A stretch of DNA of 64,000 nucleotides from Microcebus murinus (Eukaryota; Chordata; Mammalia; Primates; Cheirogaleidae). Position 1 is the first letter of the stretch, and every line of letters starts with the position of its first letter. The stretch is from assembly GCF_040939455.1 (NCBI RefSeq), contig NC_134116.1:45337400-45401399 (forward strand), read 5' to 3'. Both the position numbers and the translations under genes were made by a program. Below, one piece after another: positions 23,385-34,734 of the stretch. Below the pieces are notes generated by a model. That model saw nothing but the letters and a program-made list of their open reading frames with translations. It was not told the origin of the DNA and searched no databases.

Positions 23385-23535
23385 ATCCAGCTGAACTTGA
23401 CCCAGTTCCTCAGGGTCTGAATTACCCACAATCCATAGGGATTCTGTGAGGATTAAATGGGACAACATCTCTAAACGTCCTACTCCAGACACCTACTAGA
23501 AAGCACCTACAAGTAGAGATATTTGTTGTCATAAT
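23385..23535 (+). repeat. MIR SINE fragment
   Basis: CCAGTTCCTCAGGGTCTGAA, GGGATTCTGTGAGGATTAAA, TGGGACAACATCTC and AGAAAGCACCTAC preserve the MIR order (CAGTTTCCTCATCTG, GTTGTGAGGATTAAATG, AGCGCTTAG). Confidence 0.7.
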
Positions 23536-24009
23536 TGTTGCTTGAGGGTTTGGAATTGCTGATCCTTCCCATTTTGAAGGCCAGGAGAGAAAGAAGACCA
23601 GAGAGATTCTTACAATCTAGTGGTTTTTTAGACAAACGGGGATTCTAGATGTTCTAGACAAAATGGAAGTCTTATCTCTAGGAAACTGTGCCTGAATCCT
23701 ATGTTGCCAGGGAGGAAGAAAGACTAAACAGGGGAAACAACAGGGATTAACCATTGATTTTATACAATGCCGCTGTGAGGATAGTGGTAGGATGAATTAA
23801 GTTTGTTGGGATTTATTTTGTTGTTTTACTTTGTTTTGATTTTTCCCTCGAGCCTTTCAGATATTGACTTGGAGCCCAGGAAAACAAAAAGAATCCTGTT
23901 TTGCTTTGTATCCTGGGAGATGACAGACTAAAATTTTAACCTGCAATTCAGAGAAAAAGACAGTGAGCTGGCAAGCAATCCCAAAACTTAATTTTAGAAC
24001 AATAGAGAG
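23536..24009. other. Non-coding, nothing recognised
   Basis: Spacer between MIR fragments. A GTTTGTTGGGATTTATTTTG / TTGTTTTACTTTGTTTTG T-rich patch lies near 23800-23845. No gene recognised. Confidence 0.45.
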
Positions 24010-24152
24010 ATGCTGAATGTGCAGGGCATTATATTAAATGCTTTTAGAAATACTATTCAACTTAACAGTCAAATCTCTATGGTATGTATATTATTATTCC
24101 ATATTAGAGATGAGTAAGGAAACAGTCAAATCATAGAACTTGCCCAGGTTGC
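24010..24152 (-). repeat. MIR SINE, interrupted by an LTR
   Basis: Reverse-complement MIR: GCAGGGCATTATATTAAATG, CTATGGTATGTATATTATTA, TTAGAGATGAGTAAGGAAAC and AGAACTTGCCCAGGTTGC. The MIR stops where the MST LTR begins at 24153. A degraded continuation may follow the LTR from 24502. Confidence 0.7.
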
Positions 24153-24496
24153 TGCTATGTTTTGAATGTATCCCCTCCAAACTTCATATGTTCGAAACTT
24201 AATCTCCAAAGCAAGAGTGTTGGAAGGTGGAGCCTTTGGGAAGATATTTTTAGGCCATGAGTGCTCTACCATCATAAATGGATTAGTGCCACTATAAAAA
24301 GGGCTTGGGGATGGGTTTGCCTTCCCTTGTCGTTCCACCTACTGCCATGTGAAGATGCAACAAGAAGGCCCTCATCAGATACTGGTGCCTTGATCTGGGC
24401 CTTCCCAGCCTCCAGAACTCTGAGACAATGAATTTCTGTTGTTTATAAATTATCCAGTCTCAAGTATTCTGTTATAGCACAAAATAGACTAAGACA
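24153..24496 (+). mobile_element. Solo MST-type MaLR (ERVL-MaLR) LTR, 344 bp
   Basis: Starts TGCTATGTTTTGAATGTATC and ends AATAGACTAAGACA, the TG...CA boundaries of the MST/MLT1 group, with all inner landmarks: CCTCCAAACTTCATATG, GGTGGAGCCTTTGGG, ACTATAAAAAGGGCTTG (TATA region), GCCATGTGAAGATGCAACAA, AAGGCCCTCATCAGAT, CCTCCAGAACTCTGAGA and GTTTATAAATTATCCAGTCT. A perfect 5-bp target duplication GTTGC flanks it (24148-24152 and 24497-24501), so it is a complete solo LTR, a product of LTR-LTR recombination. No internal viral sequence is present. Confidence 0.93.
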
Positions 24497-24501
24497 GTTG
24501 C

Positions 24502-24570
24502 CAAATTAGAATATGGTACTTAAGAGATTTAGACCAAATCTGCACATCTTGTGCCCATACTGTTCCCAGA
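24502..24570 (-). repeat. Possible MIR remainder beyond the LTR
   Basis: CAAATTAGAATATGGTACTT and TTTAGACCAAATCTGCACATC could be the decayed end of the MIR split by the MST LTR (consensus GGCAGAGCCGGGATTCGAAC). Weak match; supported mainly by position. Confidence 0.35.
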
Positions 24571-24760
24571 CCACTTCAAGTGTGAGCCAAGATAAGAGGA
24601 ATAAGACTGCATATTACCAACCTCTATACTGTTATCTTCGGAGAAGCCTCTCTTAAGAAAGTGAATTACTTACCTTAATATATTCTCTTGTCAAAAACTT
24701 GATTACTGTGCCAGAGGTAATATCAAGGGATATATTCCATATGAGAATAAGAAGTTATTA

Positions 24761-24853
24761 CACTGGATTCTTAACTGGTTTTGGGGGGTGGAAGGTTGGA
24801 AGGAGAATTCTCCCCAGGTGATTCTGAAGGCCAGCTAGGTTTCAAAAGCACTG
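24761..24853 (+). mobile_element. MER5-type hAT-Charlie MITE
   Basis: Begins CACTGGATTCTTAACTGG and ends CAGCTAGGTTTCAAAAGCACTG, with TTCTCCCCAGGTGATTCTGA near the right end, as in MER5-like elements. Candidate 8-bp flanks AGTTATTA / GGTTGTAA agree at 5 of 8 positions, plausible for a decayed TSD. Confidence 0.65.
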
Positions 24854-25007
24854 GGTTGTAACCCAGTTGTAAATGATATTCAAAAATATCATTTTATAAT
24901 TACAAAAATAATACAAGAAATACAAACTTAGTGCTATATTTACATTTACTTTAAAAAAGTTTTCACATTGGAAAATGTTAATAATACATGATCATGTATA
25001 AACAAAA

Positions 25008-25120
25008 TTCTGTGTTCTTTACACAGAATTCTGTAAAGAACAGAATTGTGTTCTTTACACAGAACACAAAAAAATTCTGTGTTCTTTTCTTTACAGAAAA
25101 ACTTCTGTGTTCTGTGTGTT
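25008..25120. repeat. Cluster of TTCTGTGTTCTTTACA direct and inverted copies
   Basis: The motif CTGTGTTCTTTACACAG occurs near 25010-25026 and again, slightly changed, near 25048-25062. An inverted CTGTAAAGAAC lies at 25031-25041, and two further TTCTGTGTTC copies lie at 25075-25115. Neighbouring copies can pair into stems. Origin unknown: local duplication or decayed hairpin. Confidence 0.75.
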
Positions 25121-25217
25121 GCCCTAACTTTGTGTTTCAGGGAACAAACTCTTGCAAAGGGATAGGAGTTGCACCAAGTAACACTGCATAGAGTTGAGAA
25201 TCACGTGATTGACTTCA

Positions 25218-25271
25218 CATACCACACATACACACACACACACACACACAAATATATATACACACACACAT
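25218..25271. repeat. (CA)n microsatellite
   Basis: ACACACATACACACAC... continuing through an ATATATAT interruption to a second ACACACACA block. The threonine/histidine-rich frame at 25209-25553 starts in this repeat and runs into L1, so it is not a gene. Confidence 0.92.
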
Positions 25272-25482
25272 GAATTTTCAAAGTTAGGTTTGTTTTTTGA
25301 CTTAATTTTTGTCATCTTGAGAAACTTGGCTAAGATGTTGTATAAATCTTATTTTTTGATTTATTTTGTGAATCTGTCACTATTAGTATTGTATTTAAAT
25401 TTTTTTGGTGCATTGGACATCTCTTGTAAGTCATCATTGGTGTGTTTTTACTTTTTCTTATTAATACACATGCCAAAGTCTT

Positions 25483-27423
25483 TATTTTCTTTTTTCTTTT
25501 TCTTTTTTTTATTTTGGCATATTATGGGGGTACAGATTTTAAGGTTTCAATAAATGCCCATTTTACCCCCTCCCCCCAAAAGTCTGAGTCTCCATCATGA
25601 CCATCGCCTAGTGGTGCACATCTCACTCATTATGTATGTATATACCCACCCCCCTCCCCCCTCCCACCTGCCCAATACCCTATTACTGTAGTACCTATGT
25701 GTCCACTTAGGTGCTACTCAGCTAATACCAATTTACTGGAGAATATATCTGGTGCTTGTTTTTCCATTCTTGGGATACTTCACTTAGTAGTATGGGTTCC
25801 AGCTCTAACCAGGAAAATATAAGATGTGCTATATCACCATTGTTTCTTAGAGCTGAATAGTACTCCATGGTATACATAAACCACATTTTATTAATCCATT
25901 CTTGGATTGATGGACACTTGGGCTGTTTCCACAGCCTTGCAATTATGAATTGTGCTGCTATAAACATTCGAGTGCAGGTGTCTTTTTTGTAGAGTGTCAT
26001 TGGATCATTTGGGTAGATGCCCAGCAATGGGATTGCTGGATCAAATGGTAGATTCACATGTATCGCTTTAAGGTATCTCCATATTGCTTTCCACAGAGGT
26101 TGAACTAGTTTGCAGTCCCACCAGCAGTGTAGGAGTGTTCCTCTCTCTCTCCGCATCCACGCCAGCATTTATTGTTTGGAGATTTTTTGATAAAGGCCAT
26201 TCTCACTGGGGTTAAGTGATATCTCATTGTGGTTTTGATTTGCATTTCCCTGATGATTAGAGATGTTGAGCATTTCTTCATATGTTTGTTGGCCATTCTT
26301 CTGTCTTCTTTAGAAAAATTTCTGTTCAAGTCCTTTGCCCACTTTTTAATGGGGTTATTTGATTTTTTCTTTCTAATTTTCGTGAGTTCTAAGTATATTC
26401 TAGTTATCAGTCCCTTATCGGATGCATAGGATGCAAAAATTTTCTCCCATTCTGTAGGTTGTCTGTTTACTTTCATGACTATTTCTTTGGCTGTGCAGAA
26501 GCTTTGTAGTTTGATCATGTCCCATTTATTTATTTTTGTTGCTGCTGTGATTGCCTTTGGGGACTTCTTCATAAACTCTTTGCCCAGGCCAATGTCTAGG
26601 AGAATGTTTCCAACTTTTTCCTCTAGAGTTCTAATAGTTTCATACCTTAGGTTTAAGTCTGTTATCCAGCGTGAGTTGGTTTTTGTGAGAGGTGAAAGGT
26701 GTGGGTCCTGTTTTAGCCTTCTACAGGTGGCTATCCAGTTTTCCCAGCACCATTTATTGAAGAGGGATTCTTTTCCCCAGAGTATGTTTTTGTCTGCTTT
26801 GTCAAAGATGAGATGGCTATATGAGGATGGTTTTATATCAGGATTCTCACATCTGTTCCATTGGTCAATATTCCTATTTTTGTGCCAATACCATATTGTT
26901 TTAATTACTACAGCTTTGTAGAATAGTTTGATATCTGGCATATTAATGCCTCCCATTTTGTTTTTGTTGCCTAGAATTGCTCTTGATATTCGGGGTCTTC
27001 TTTGGTTCCATACGAAGCATAAAATTATTTTTTCTTTATCTGTGAAGAATGCTGATGGGATTTTAATAGGTATTGCATTGAATCTGTAGATCAGTTTGGG
27101 TAGTATAGACATTTTGATGATATTGAGTCTGCCGATCCACGAGCATGGTATGGATTTCCATCTGTTTACATCCTCTGCTATTTCCTTCCTCAGTGTTTCA
27201 TAGTTCTCCCTGTAGAGGTCTTTTACCTCCTTGGTTAAGTATATTCCTAGGTACTTTAATTTCTTTGTTGCTATTGTGAAGGGAATTGAGTCTTTGATTT
27301 GGTTCTCAATTAGATTGTTGTTGGCGTATATGAATGCCTCTGATTTCTGTGTATTGATTTTGTATCCTGAGACTTTACTAAATTCATTGATCAGTTCCAG
27401 GAGTTTCTTGGGTATTTTCTTTT
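25483..27423 (-). mobile_element. 5'-truncated L1 (lemur-type) with ORF2 3' half
   Basis: Reading the minus strand, the element enters ORF2 near 27412, runs to the ORF2 stop at 25722, then a roughly 210-base 3'UTR containing G-rich tracts (GGGGGAGGG on the minus strand) and a T/C-interrupted poly(A). The 11-bp string TATTTTCTTTT occurs at both boundaries (25483-25493, 27413-27423) and is a candidate target-site duplication, though low in complexity. About 1.9 kb of the usual roughly 6 kb is present; ORF1, the endonuclease domain and most of the reverse transcriptase are lost by 5' truncation. Confidence 0.95.
25722..27412 (-). pseudogene. L1 ORF2p C-terminal remnant, one frameshift
   Basis: The frame from 27112 to 26105 (335 codons) contains L1 ORF2p C-terminal landmarks [64 protein letters not shown] and [16 protein letters not shown]. 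The frame from 26168 to the stop at 25722 (148 codons) continues with [39 protein letters not shown] and MWFMYTMEYYSALRN. The cysteine-rich motif (CX3C-X7-HX4C) is split: CWRGC is in the first frame and HCWWDC in the second. The break coincides with a CTCTCTCTCTCC tract at about 26140-26152 (+ strand), consistent with dinucleotide slippage. Otherwise open, so the insertion is fairly recent. It cannot retrotranspose because it is 5'-truncated. Confidence 0.93.
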
Positions 27424-28879
27424 ATGAAATTTAATCAAAGTTAAAATTTTCTCAAATACCAATGTATTTACTGTTTGTTTACTGTTTGTCTTAATTGTCA
27501 GTGCTTCCAATTTAAATCTTAAGCTATTGCTATCTTTATATCATACATTTACTCAAATGATATTTCTCCAAATGAAGCTAGTCCTGTCTGCTTGTAGGAT
27601 AGAGCAGTTGAGAGAGGATGTTGTTGACTCTGGTAGGCCAGGAGTACAAAGTGGATGATTTAGGCTGCAAGTGATAGAAACCGTGATTCAAACCATCTTT
27701 TTTTAAAAAAATAAGAAAAATTGTTCTTCACTTAATTATCTTGATGAAATCAGATCAATAGCTGAATCATGTCCCTGAGAAACTCAGAACTTTCTTCCTC
27801 TATATTTTGCCATCAGCAAGAGTTTCATCAAGAAGGATGCCAGTGACAATTGGGTCAGTTTTCATCACATGTAGGAGTCCATAAAAGCAAACCTTTCCCT
27901 CAGGTGTGAGGTATAATCCTCTCCTTTGGTCCAACTTGTATAATGGATCTAATTCTTAATTGGGAGTGTCATCGGGGCAATGTCACATGGCTGATTGTCA
28001 TGAGAATGTACTTTCTGAAGGGTGGAGCCCAGATGCCCTTGATGCATGGGCTATATGTAGTGTAGATACACACCTCAAATAATGCCAGAGTTCTATTATG
28101 AAAGTGAAAGAAATGGATATTGGCCATTCAACCAATTTCCCGTTGTGGCTAATATGAGCAGGAGGACATTGATTAGACTCTCAGAAAAATATGCATATAG
28201 AGATTAAAATTTTGCTTCATAAGGAAGTAATAAATTAAACAAGATAATATAACAAAGTAACCATTTAATCCTGGACAGTACTCTACTGCCAAAATTGTTA
28301 CCTATCTATTGCATATAAGAATATGATCTTCATATCACTATTGTTTTTAAAACTCCAAAATTGATTGCTGCTGTCTCTCTCTAGTTGGATAAATGAGAGT
28401 CTCAAGCAGTAAATTCTTTTCTGGTAAAAACCACAAAAACCTCAACAATAAACAGTAAGTGAAAGTCAAAATGTACAATGACCTATAAATGACCTGTGTG
28501 ATGTTGCTCCTCAATTGAGGAAAACGGTAAAACAGTCAGTAAATGATACTCACAGTATCTCAATAGCTTTCTATTAGATTACAGAATTTAAGGTAGAGTT
28601 GAATGATAGACATGCAGAAATGTCACCTTAATATTGCTGATATTCTTGACTTGTTATGAGAATGAAATTTTCTGAAGTAGACTGAAAACAGTGACACATT
28701 TCTTGCCTTGATAGATATACCTCTCTGATGTAAATGTTTCTAAGAAACTCTACTTTCATATTAAAAACCAATAGAAATTTGTTCATCAAATAAATGTAAA
28801 TAAAGCAAAATTATTGGGAGTAAAATAAAAAATATATATAATTAAGTGAATTATTTGGGCAAAGTTTCAGTGAAAGGGG
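27424..28879. other. Non-coding; possible old unclassified repeat at 27650-28180
   Basis: CTGCAAGTGATAGAAACC, a middle part, and GGGGCAATGTCACATGGCTG resemble an ancient mammalian interspersed repeat whose copies begin with 'gtgacagaaacc', but I cannot name the family. Nothing is recognised in 28181-28879. Confidence 0.35.
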
Positions 28880-29335
28880 CTGTAAAATGATACTCTTCTA
28901 ACGGATCGGTTTGAAAGAATTCATCACTATTATTAAAAATATTCATGTCTTCTGACTCAAAATTCTACTCAGCAATTTTCTAAACGTACAATCAATGATT
29001 CAGACATTGATTTATTTACTAGTTATTATAGTTTATTATAGTAAAACATTAGACAAACTTAAAACACCTAATGGATAAATAAAGCATGGTTTAAACCTAG
29101 ATCAACTGTTATTTACTTTTGGAGAATATTTAATGCCATTGATAAAAAAGCTGCTCTCATGTTAAGTGAATAAAGCAGGTATAAAAAATGTCATAGCATC
29201 ATCTTATTTTTTTTAAAAAGGGAATATAACAATTATTAGTATTTTTGTGAATATTATATTTATAACATTTAATAATGGAACTGCTAATAAGAAGTTTCAA
29301 AAATGAAATAAATGGGGAAGGTAGTATGCAGATGA
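28880..29335 (+). repeat. HAL1/L1M-type LINE fragment
   Basis: ATTCTACTCAGCAATTTTCT, TAAACGTACAATCAATGATT, ACACCTAATGGATAAATAAA and AATATTTAATGCCATTGATA, followed by AAGTGAATAAAGCAGGTATA, mirror the order in old LINE1/HAL1 3' ORF2 sequence (CCAGCAATTCCACTCC, GGAAACAACCTAAATGTCC, AATGAATTATGGTAC, AGTGAAAAAAGCAGG). Highly decayed. Confidence 0.6.
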
Positions 29336-31491
29336 ACTCTTTATGGTTTAGAAAAATATTAAGATAGAGGTGAACTATAGTTTATAAAGCATGAGCAGGG
29401 CAATTATGCATGATTTCTCTCTTGGAAACAGCAATACAATGTCTTGACTTCAGAAGTATGCTTTAACTGATCTATTTATAGAAATGAAATTTTTACTTTA
29501 AATTGTTTTGTATTAATACAATATGTGCTCAACCAAGCATAAAGCTGTTTTTGTTTGTTTTAATACAACATTTATGGAGACACCTATAGTAGAGTTTTAC
29601 ACTTACAAATTTTTGAGGAAATGCCTGTGCAAGTTAAAGTAAGAACAGAACTTTAATGTTAGTAACACTCTATCAGTAAGGAATAGATTCAGCTATATGT
29701 AGAAAAACAAAAGAAGACTCATTTAAAATATATCAAGGTTTACTTATCTGAACATAAGCCTGAAGATGGGTGGTCCAGTGTTTATGGATTGGTTCCTAGT
29801 ATGCTTGGAGACCCAATATAACTTCCTGGCACATGGCTTTCAGTCTCAATTTCACCACAGGTCCTGGAGATTTTTTAGAATTCTAGACTGTATTCCTCTA
29901 TTCCAGGTAGACAAAAGCAAAGGACGGAGAAACAGATAAAACCAATCTATTTTAAAGAATACTTCCCAGATACGTCACACAACATTTCTGCTAATAGCCT
30001 GTTGGCCCAAATTTAGGCATCAGGGAATACCTAGATGTAAGGGATATTGGCAGGCCTAGTCTTTTACATTGGTGGCAATCTCCCTGGCTAAGCATTACAG
30101 TACTATTTCCAAGGAGGAAGACAAGAGTGGTAGCGACCGGCAATCTCTATGTATGTAAAATTAAATTTCTATTATGAATGATTTTGACATGGCTATCCTT
30201 TCCTTAATGAAATTTATGTTTAATTATTATACCATTTCAAATTTATTTGAGATTTGAGATTTATTTCAAGATTTATTTATTATTTATTTATTTGAGATCT
30301 ATTTCAAATTTGAGATTTATTCTGTTGTATTTCAGCCCTCAGGTCAAATTAAATCCTATGCAATGATACAGCAATTGTTAAAAATGAATTTAAAAGGCCC
30401 AAATGTGTGATCTTGCATACAGTTTGATAATACTTATGGTATTTGAATACCACTGTGTTGCAGCTAAAGTCAGTCAGGAAATATATAGGAATAAAAGGAG
30501 TGATGATGTTAGAGGAATGAATATATAGTGTCAAATACTATCATTACACAGTGCTAAGAAGTATATCAGCATAATTATCTCCTTAATTTTGTTTATTCTG
30601 TAATATCTCTAGAGTTTTTTACCTGTTTTATAACTGTACTTGAATAAGTTAAAATAATAACCATAAAAATTGATACATCAGTTTCTAATTTGAGTAAGAG
30701 ATGCTGTTTATTAGTTTCAATTAGGTTTCTTTCATTTCTTCTGTTGTTCATGACATTGTTCATGATGCACCTGTTTCTACATGCCATGTTTAAAGGGAAT
30801 TGTCCTGCTGATAGCCAGGGTTAAAGTACTATCTAGGTGTCTGTGATTTTCTTTTGTGCAGTGACCTTGTCTCTCATGGCTGCAACATGCAAAGCCTGAC
30901 CCATCCCCTCTGAGCTATGGCAGGACAGGACAGGATGAGAAAGAACAATCAGATTCCCTCAGTATGGAAGGTGACTTATAAAATAAAAAAGGAATAGGCT
31001 GAGAACATTGGGAACAAAAGCAAATAAAAAATACCATGCAGAAGGAGTCTAGAGGATAGCCCTCTGGGACAAGAAATAAAACAGTGGGGAGCCAAGAAGA
31101 TCTGTACTAGAGAAAAAGACAGAGGTACCATGCAGAGACAAGTAGAAATCCATGAGCAACCAAGGCCATGTATGTGTCCCTCTAGTGAGCTAAATGGCCT
31201 ATGGAGCTACTTTGATTCTAGTCCTAGACCTGCCTTGCTATTTTACAGAAAGTTTGTATTCCTGCAATACGAAGAATAAAACTAAAAACACATAAATGTG
31301 AAATTGTTTAGATTAATTTATGTTAAATGAGCCATAGCTGTACAGTGGGTCATTAATTTTAGAAATATTAATAATATCCATTACCATTTGACAGAAAAGC
31401 GAGCTTATTTATCTGACTGAAGTTATGTATAATTACCTATTATAGGACACACTCCTCTATTTGAGATATTCTCTCTGAATAAATTCTAATC
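29336..31491. other. Non-coding; unclassified old repeats likely
   Basis: 29670-30130 (GAATAGATTCAGCTATATG ... CAGGGAATACCTAGATGTAA) looks like the same sort of unnamed old repeat as 27650-28180. 30235-30325 is a tract of repeated ATTTGAGATTTATTT units. 30840-31260 is less AT-rich with no clear family. No gene recognised. Confidence 0.4.
30240..30322. repeat. ATTTGAGAT/TTATTT low-complexity tandem tract
   Basis: ATTTGAGATTTGAGATTTATTTCAAG is followed by TTATTTATTATTTATTTATTTGAG and then ATCTATTTCAAATTTGAGATTTATT, so short units are repeated with drift over 80 bases. Confidence 0.75.
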
Positions 31492-31824
31492 CAGTGCTGT
31501 AAAATAAAATTATAAGGTGAGAACAAATGCAAGCCACATTTGTGATTTTAAATTTTCTAGGAACCACACTAAAAACAGTAAAAAGGAATGCAAAAACTTA
31601 ATTTTAATTAATTACTTAATTTTAATAATATAGTCAATTTAATCCCATATGTCTAAAACATTTCTTTAGAATGAAATTGATATGAAAATATTAATGACAT
31701 GGTTTAGATTTTTTTGAAATCTTATGTGTATTTTACACTTAGAGCACATCTCAATTTGGACTAGAGTCATTACAATTGCTCAGTAGTCACATGTGGTGAC
31801 TGTTTACTATACTGGGCAGCTTTG
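31492..31824 (+). mobile_element. hAT-Charlie nonautonomous element (MER3-like)
   Basis: Left end CAGTGCTGTAAAATAAAATT, then GCAAGCCACATTTGTGATTT, AAATTTTCTAGGAACCACAC, ATTTTACACTTAGAGCACAT, CTCAATTTGGACTAG, TCACATGTGGTGACTG and the right end ACTGGGCAGCTTTG follow the MER3-type order between CAGTGCTGTCCAATA-like termini. About 333 bp, non-coding, ancient. Confidence 0.75.
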
Positions 31825-33404
31825 TCTCAAAGATTACCATGATTGATATTCAATTTAAAAAATATCAACCTATTAATCTGACAGTTGACAGCCATCTCTC
31901 CTAAACTTTCTCTTGCTTTCTTAGTTCTTTTGTTAAACTAAGAAATAATTTATGTTACATAAGTTATATAATTATTTAATTTATTTAGTTATTTATCACA
32001 TTATTTAACATAAATTAAGTAATATGTTTAGGCTTGTCTATGCCATTAATTTGTAGGAATTAGGAATTTTTCATTTCATAAATAAAATGAATGCGAACTC
32101 TGAGAAACATTTGCAATTAGCAGAGGAGGCAGAGGAGAGCTAGGAGGAAAGGGGGAAGGACTCACATGACAAGATGTAATAGGTTCATGTTAAGACAACT
32201 GGGAAAAAATTGAAATATCAAATTCTGAATCCAGGAAATTTAATATATTGAGAATTAAAATATTATGGATTTAATAGTTGTTGTTTTTCATAAAGAAAAT
32301 AAGCTCATAATAAGGAACCACATGTATTTGGGACACATTTTCAGAAAATTCCTACAGGCTGTTGACTGTTTGAGCTCTTGACGTAGCCATTTCATCCTAA
32401 ACTGATTATTATGTGATTTATTTTGTGGAAATAGCTTAGTAGATAACTAAAAAAAGTTCATCACTTATGTGCCAATTCCATGATTAAAGTATTGCTTTTA
32501 TCATTATGTTCTGGATAGAATGGAATTTTAAAAACCCAAATCCCTGAAACACTTTTCAAAATATATGAATTCATATGTGTTGTCAGTTTAGCATGTTACA
32601 TATGTCACTGAGTCCTTACATAGCCAAAAAAATTTCATGTAAGACCGAAGATCATATAAGTCTAATGTGTACTTTTAAATTTTCTTCCCCAAAATGTGTT
32701 CTTTTGGTTCCAAGGACAAAATATAAGTGCTTGGTCTTCAGAGACCAAGCTTCTACTAATTATAATTTCCTATGCTGATTTTTAATTCCTTTGTAATATC
32801 AGTAACTGTTTTAACACCTTGTCAGGCATTCAGGAACTTCCATCTGTGCAGCATAGTGTATTTGTGAAATAAACCCATCTGCACAGCTGATTAAAAATTG
32901 GATTAAATCCATATTTTAGCTTTACCCTGCAAGAGGTGAATCCTAGTACAGTTGTTGCCATTCAGGACAAAATCTGGAATTACTTAACATGTGTGGAGCA
33001 AAGAGATCAAAAGTCATTTTCTGTTTGAGTATTTTTTAGTTACTTTTAATTCAATCCCAATTTAAATAAAACCATATAATGCTTAAGTATGATATCTTGG
33101 TCCAGTTAGAAACAAATCTCTTTTTATGATTTCTTTATAGTGAAAGGGATGTCTATGTTAAGTTCCACCTAGTTTTATACTACTTACTATTGCCTACTTC
33201 ATATGGAGAGTAATTTAGGGGGAAATTAGAATCACAAATTCTCTGGAAATGCTCCCCACCCTCATTTGTCAGTCTTTAGTCTGGCTTAGAACTCCACAAT
33301 TACAGTTTCAAGCCATTATTTCAGTTAATATTTTACTGATTTTACTAAGTTTTTTAACTTCATGTGCTGTGGGGAAAGCAAGAATACCTTTTTAAAATTC
33401 GGTC
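31825..33404. other. AT-rich non-coding, nothing recognised
   Basis: Contains an all-AT tract at 31945-32030 with short inverted arms AATTTATGTTA / AACATAAATT. The frame 32575-32778 has no recognisable motif. No named repeat. Confidence 0.45.
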
Positions 33405-33800
33405 AGTCAAGAAATATTTATTGAGTACCTATTATGTGCTAGGTACATTGGAGATAAAGTACTGAGGTAAATAAAAATAATTACTTTCCTAGGACTTACA
33501 GTTTCTTTTGGAGGAGACCTCAGAAGGAAATACACAAGTAAGATATAGTACATTAGAGGCTCATGAGTGTTAAAGAGAATTATAAGGCAAGGATATTGAC
33601 TAGGGAATAGTATGCGGGAGGGAAAGGGGGAGGCGTCCGTTTTAAAAAGAGTGGTCTTGAATGTCAATGAAAAAATAGCAGTTGAGTGAAGAACAAGCTG
33701 CTTGTCCACACTGGTATCTGAAAGAATGTCATTCTAATCAGAGGAAATTGCCCTGTTGATAAGACAGGCAGCACCTGATAAGCTTGAGGAATGGCTATAG
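33405..33800 (-). repeat. L2 LINE 3' region
   Basis: CAAGAAATATTTATTGAGTA, CCTATTATGTGCTAGGTACA, TTGGAGATAAAGTACTGAG and AGGACTTACAGTTTCTTTTG are an excellent reverse L2 terminus. The continuation with AGAGAATTATAAGGCAAGGA and the 33710-33800 block fits further L2 sequence. The 100-codon minus frame 33709-33407 lies in it and is not a host gene. Confidence 0.85.
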
Positions 33801-34734
33801 CTGGGTCATGCAGGCAGGATTTGCACCTGGGGGTTGGCAACTGGGGTCTGCATCTTCAACACTCTGCACAGTCTCACATGGCCATGCTCAATATAGCAAG
33901 ACATCAATGCTGTTCCTAGCGAAATATAAAGCCATATCTTAGGAAATAGGAATTAAAAAAAATAAAATTAGACAAAAGATAGATTTGTTTATTTCAGTAA
34001 AAGGCCAAAGTTGAAATCTCAGCTTGGCCAAATATTAATAGTAGCTCCATGAAACAGGACATAGTAATTAAATTTTTGTTTCTCAGCTTCATCATTGGCA
34101 TGTCAGGTATGTGTAATTTAGAAATAATATCTTACAGCAGTCATTAACATGTCAGACACATAGTAGACAATATCTAGAGTTAGTATGTAACTATGGGATA
34201 ATTCCTATAGAATTTTCAACTTTCTCAATTACCTCTTCAGTAATTTTTCCATTCAATAACCATAATGTAGAGGTACACTACTACAGACAGCATGGTAAGT
34301 ACAAAAGTGGGAAAAGGAATCACTGCTGCTACTGTAGAAGAAAGATATGTAAATAAGCTAAATATACATTAACTAAAATGAGGGTTTTTATAAACACACA
34401 TTAGCTTAAAAACCTAGGGACTAAAAAAAATTTTCATAAGTATTACTTATGAAATTATTAGAGATGAGTAGGAGCTTAAAGAATGGAGATGATTTTGAAA
34501 TGGAGTTTGGTAATGATATTTCAAAGAATAGGTTAAAAAGAGCAAGGTCTTGAACACATAGTATGGAAAAAACTTGCAATAAAAACAGAAGTAGTTTCAG
34601 GAGCTTCCAATACAGTAGATGGAGGCATGTTTATATTGACTAATGAGGCCCCTTGTAACATAGGGAAGTTGAGGAAGGCTTGGATTACTAGAATCCATGG
34701 ATTTGTGTCCATTTGTAGGAGAACTCCCATGATA
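33801..34734. other. Non-coding, nothing recognised
   Basis: Spacer between L2 and a MER2-type element. No gene or clear family recognised. The frames around 34533-34824 straddle the MER2 boundary. Confidence 0.45.

Noticed and set aside
25209..25553. 114-codon frame with His/Thr repeats and a hydrophobic part
   Set aside because: Begins in a (CA)n microsatellite and ends in the L1 poly(A)/3'UTR; no gene.
26229..26921. Plus-strand frames of 66 and 148 codons
   Set aside because: Antisense of L1 ORF2.
30240..30322. Direct repeats that could suggest an array
   Set aside because: Units are short, drifting and without unique spacers; low-complexity tract, not a CRISPR array, which is also not expected in a primate nuclear genome.
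31945..32030. AT-only inverted arms as a possible pre-miRNA hairpin
   Set aside because: Arms pair for only about 10 bases and the sequence is nearly all A and T, so pairing is expected by chance.
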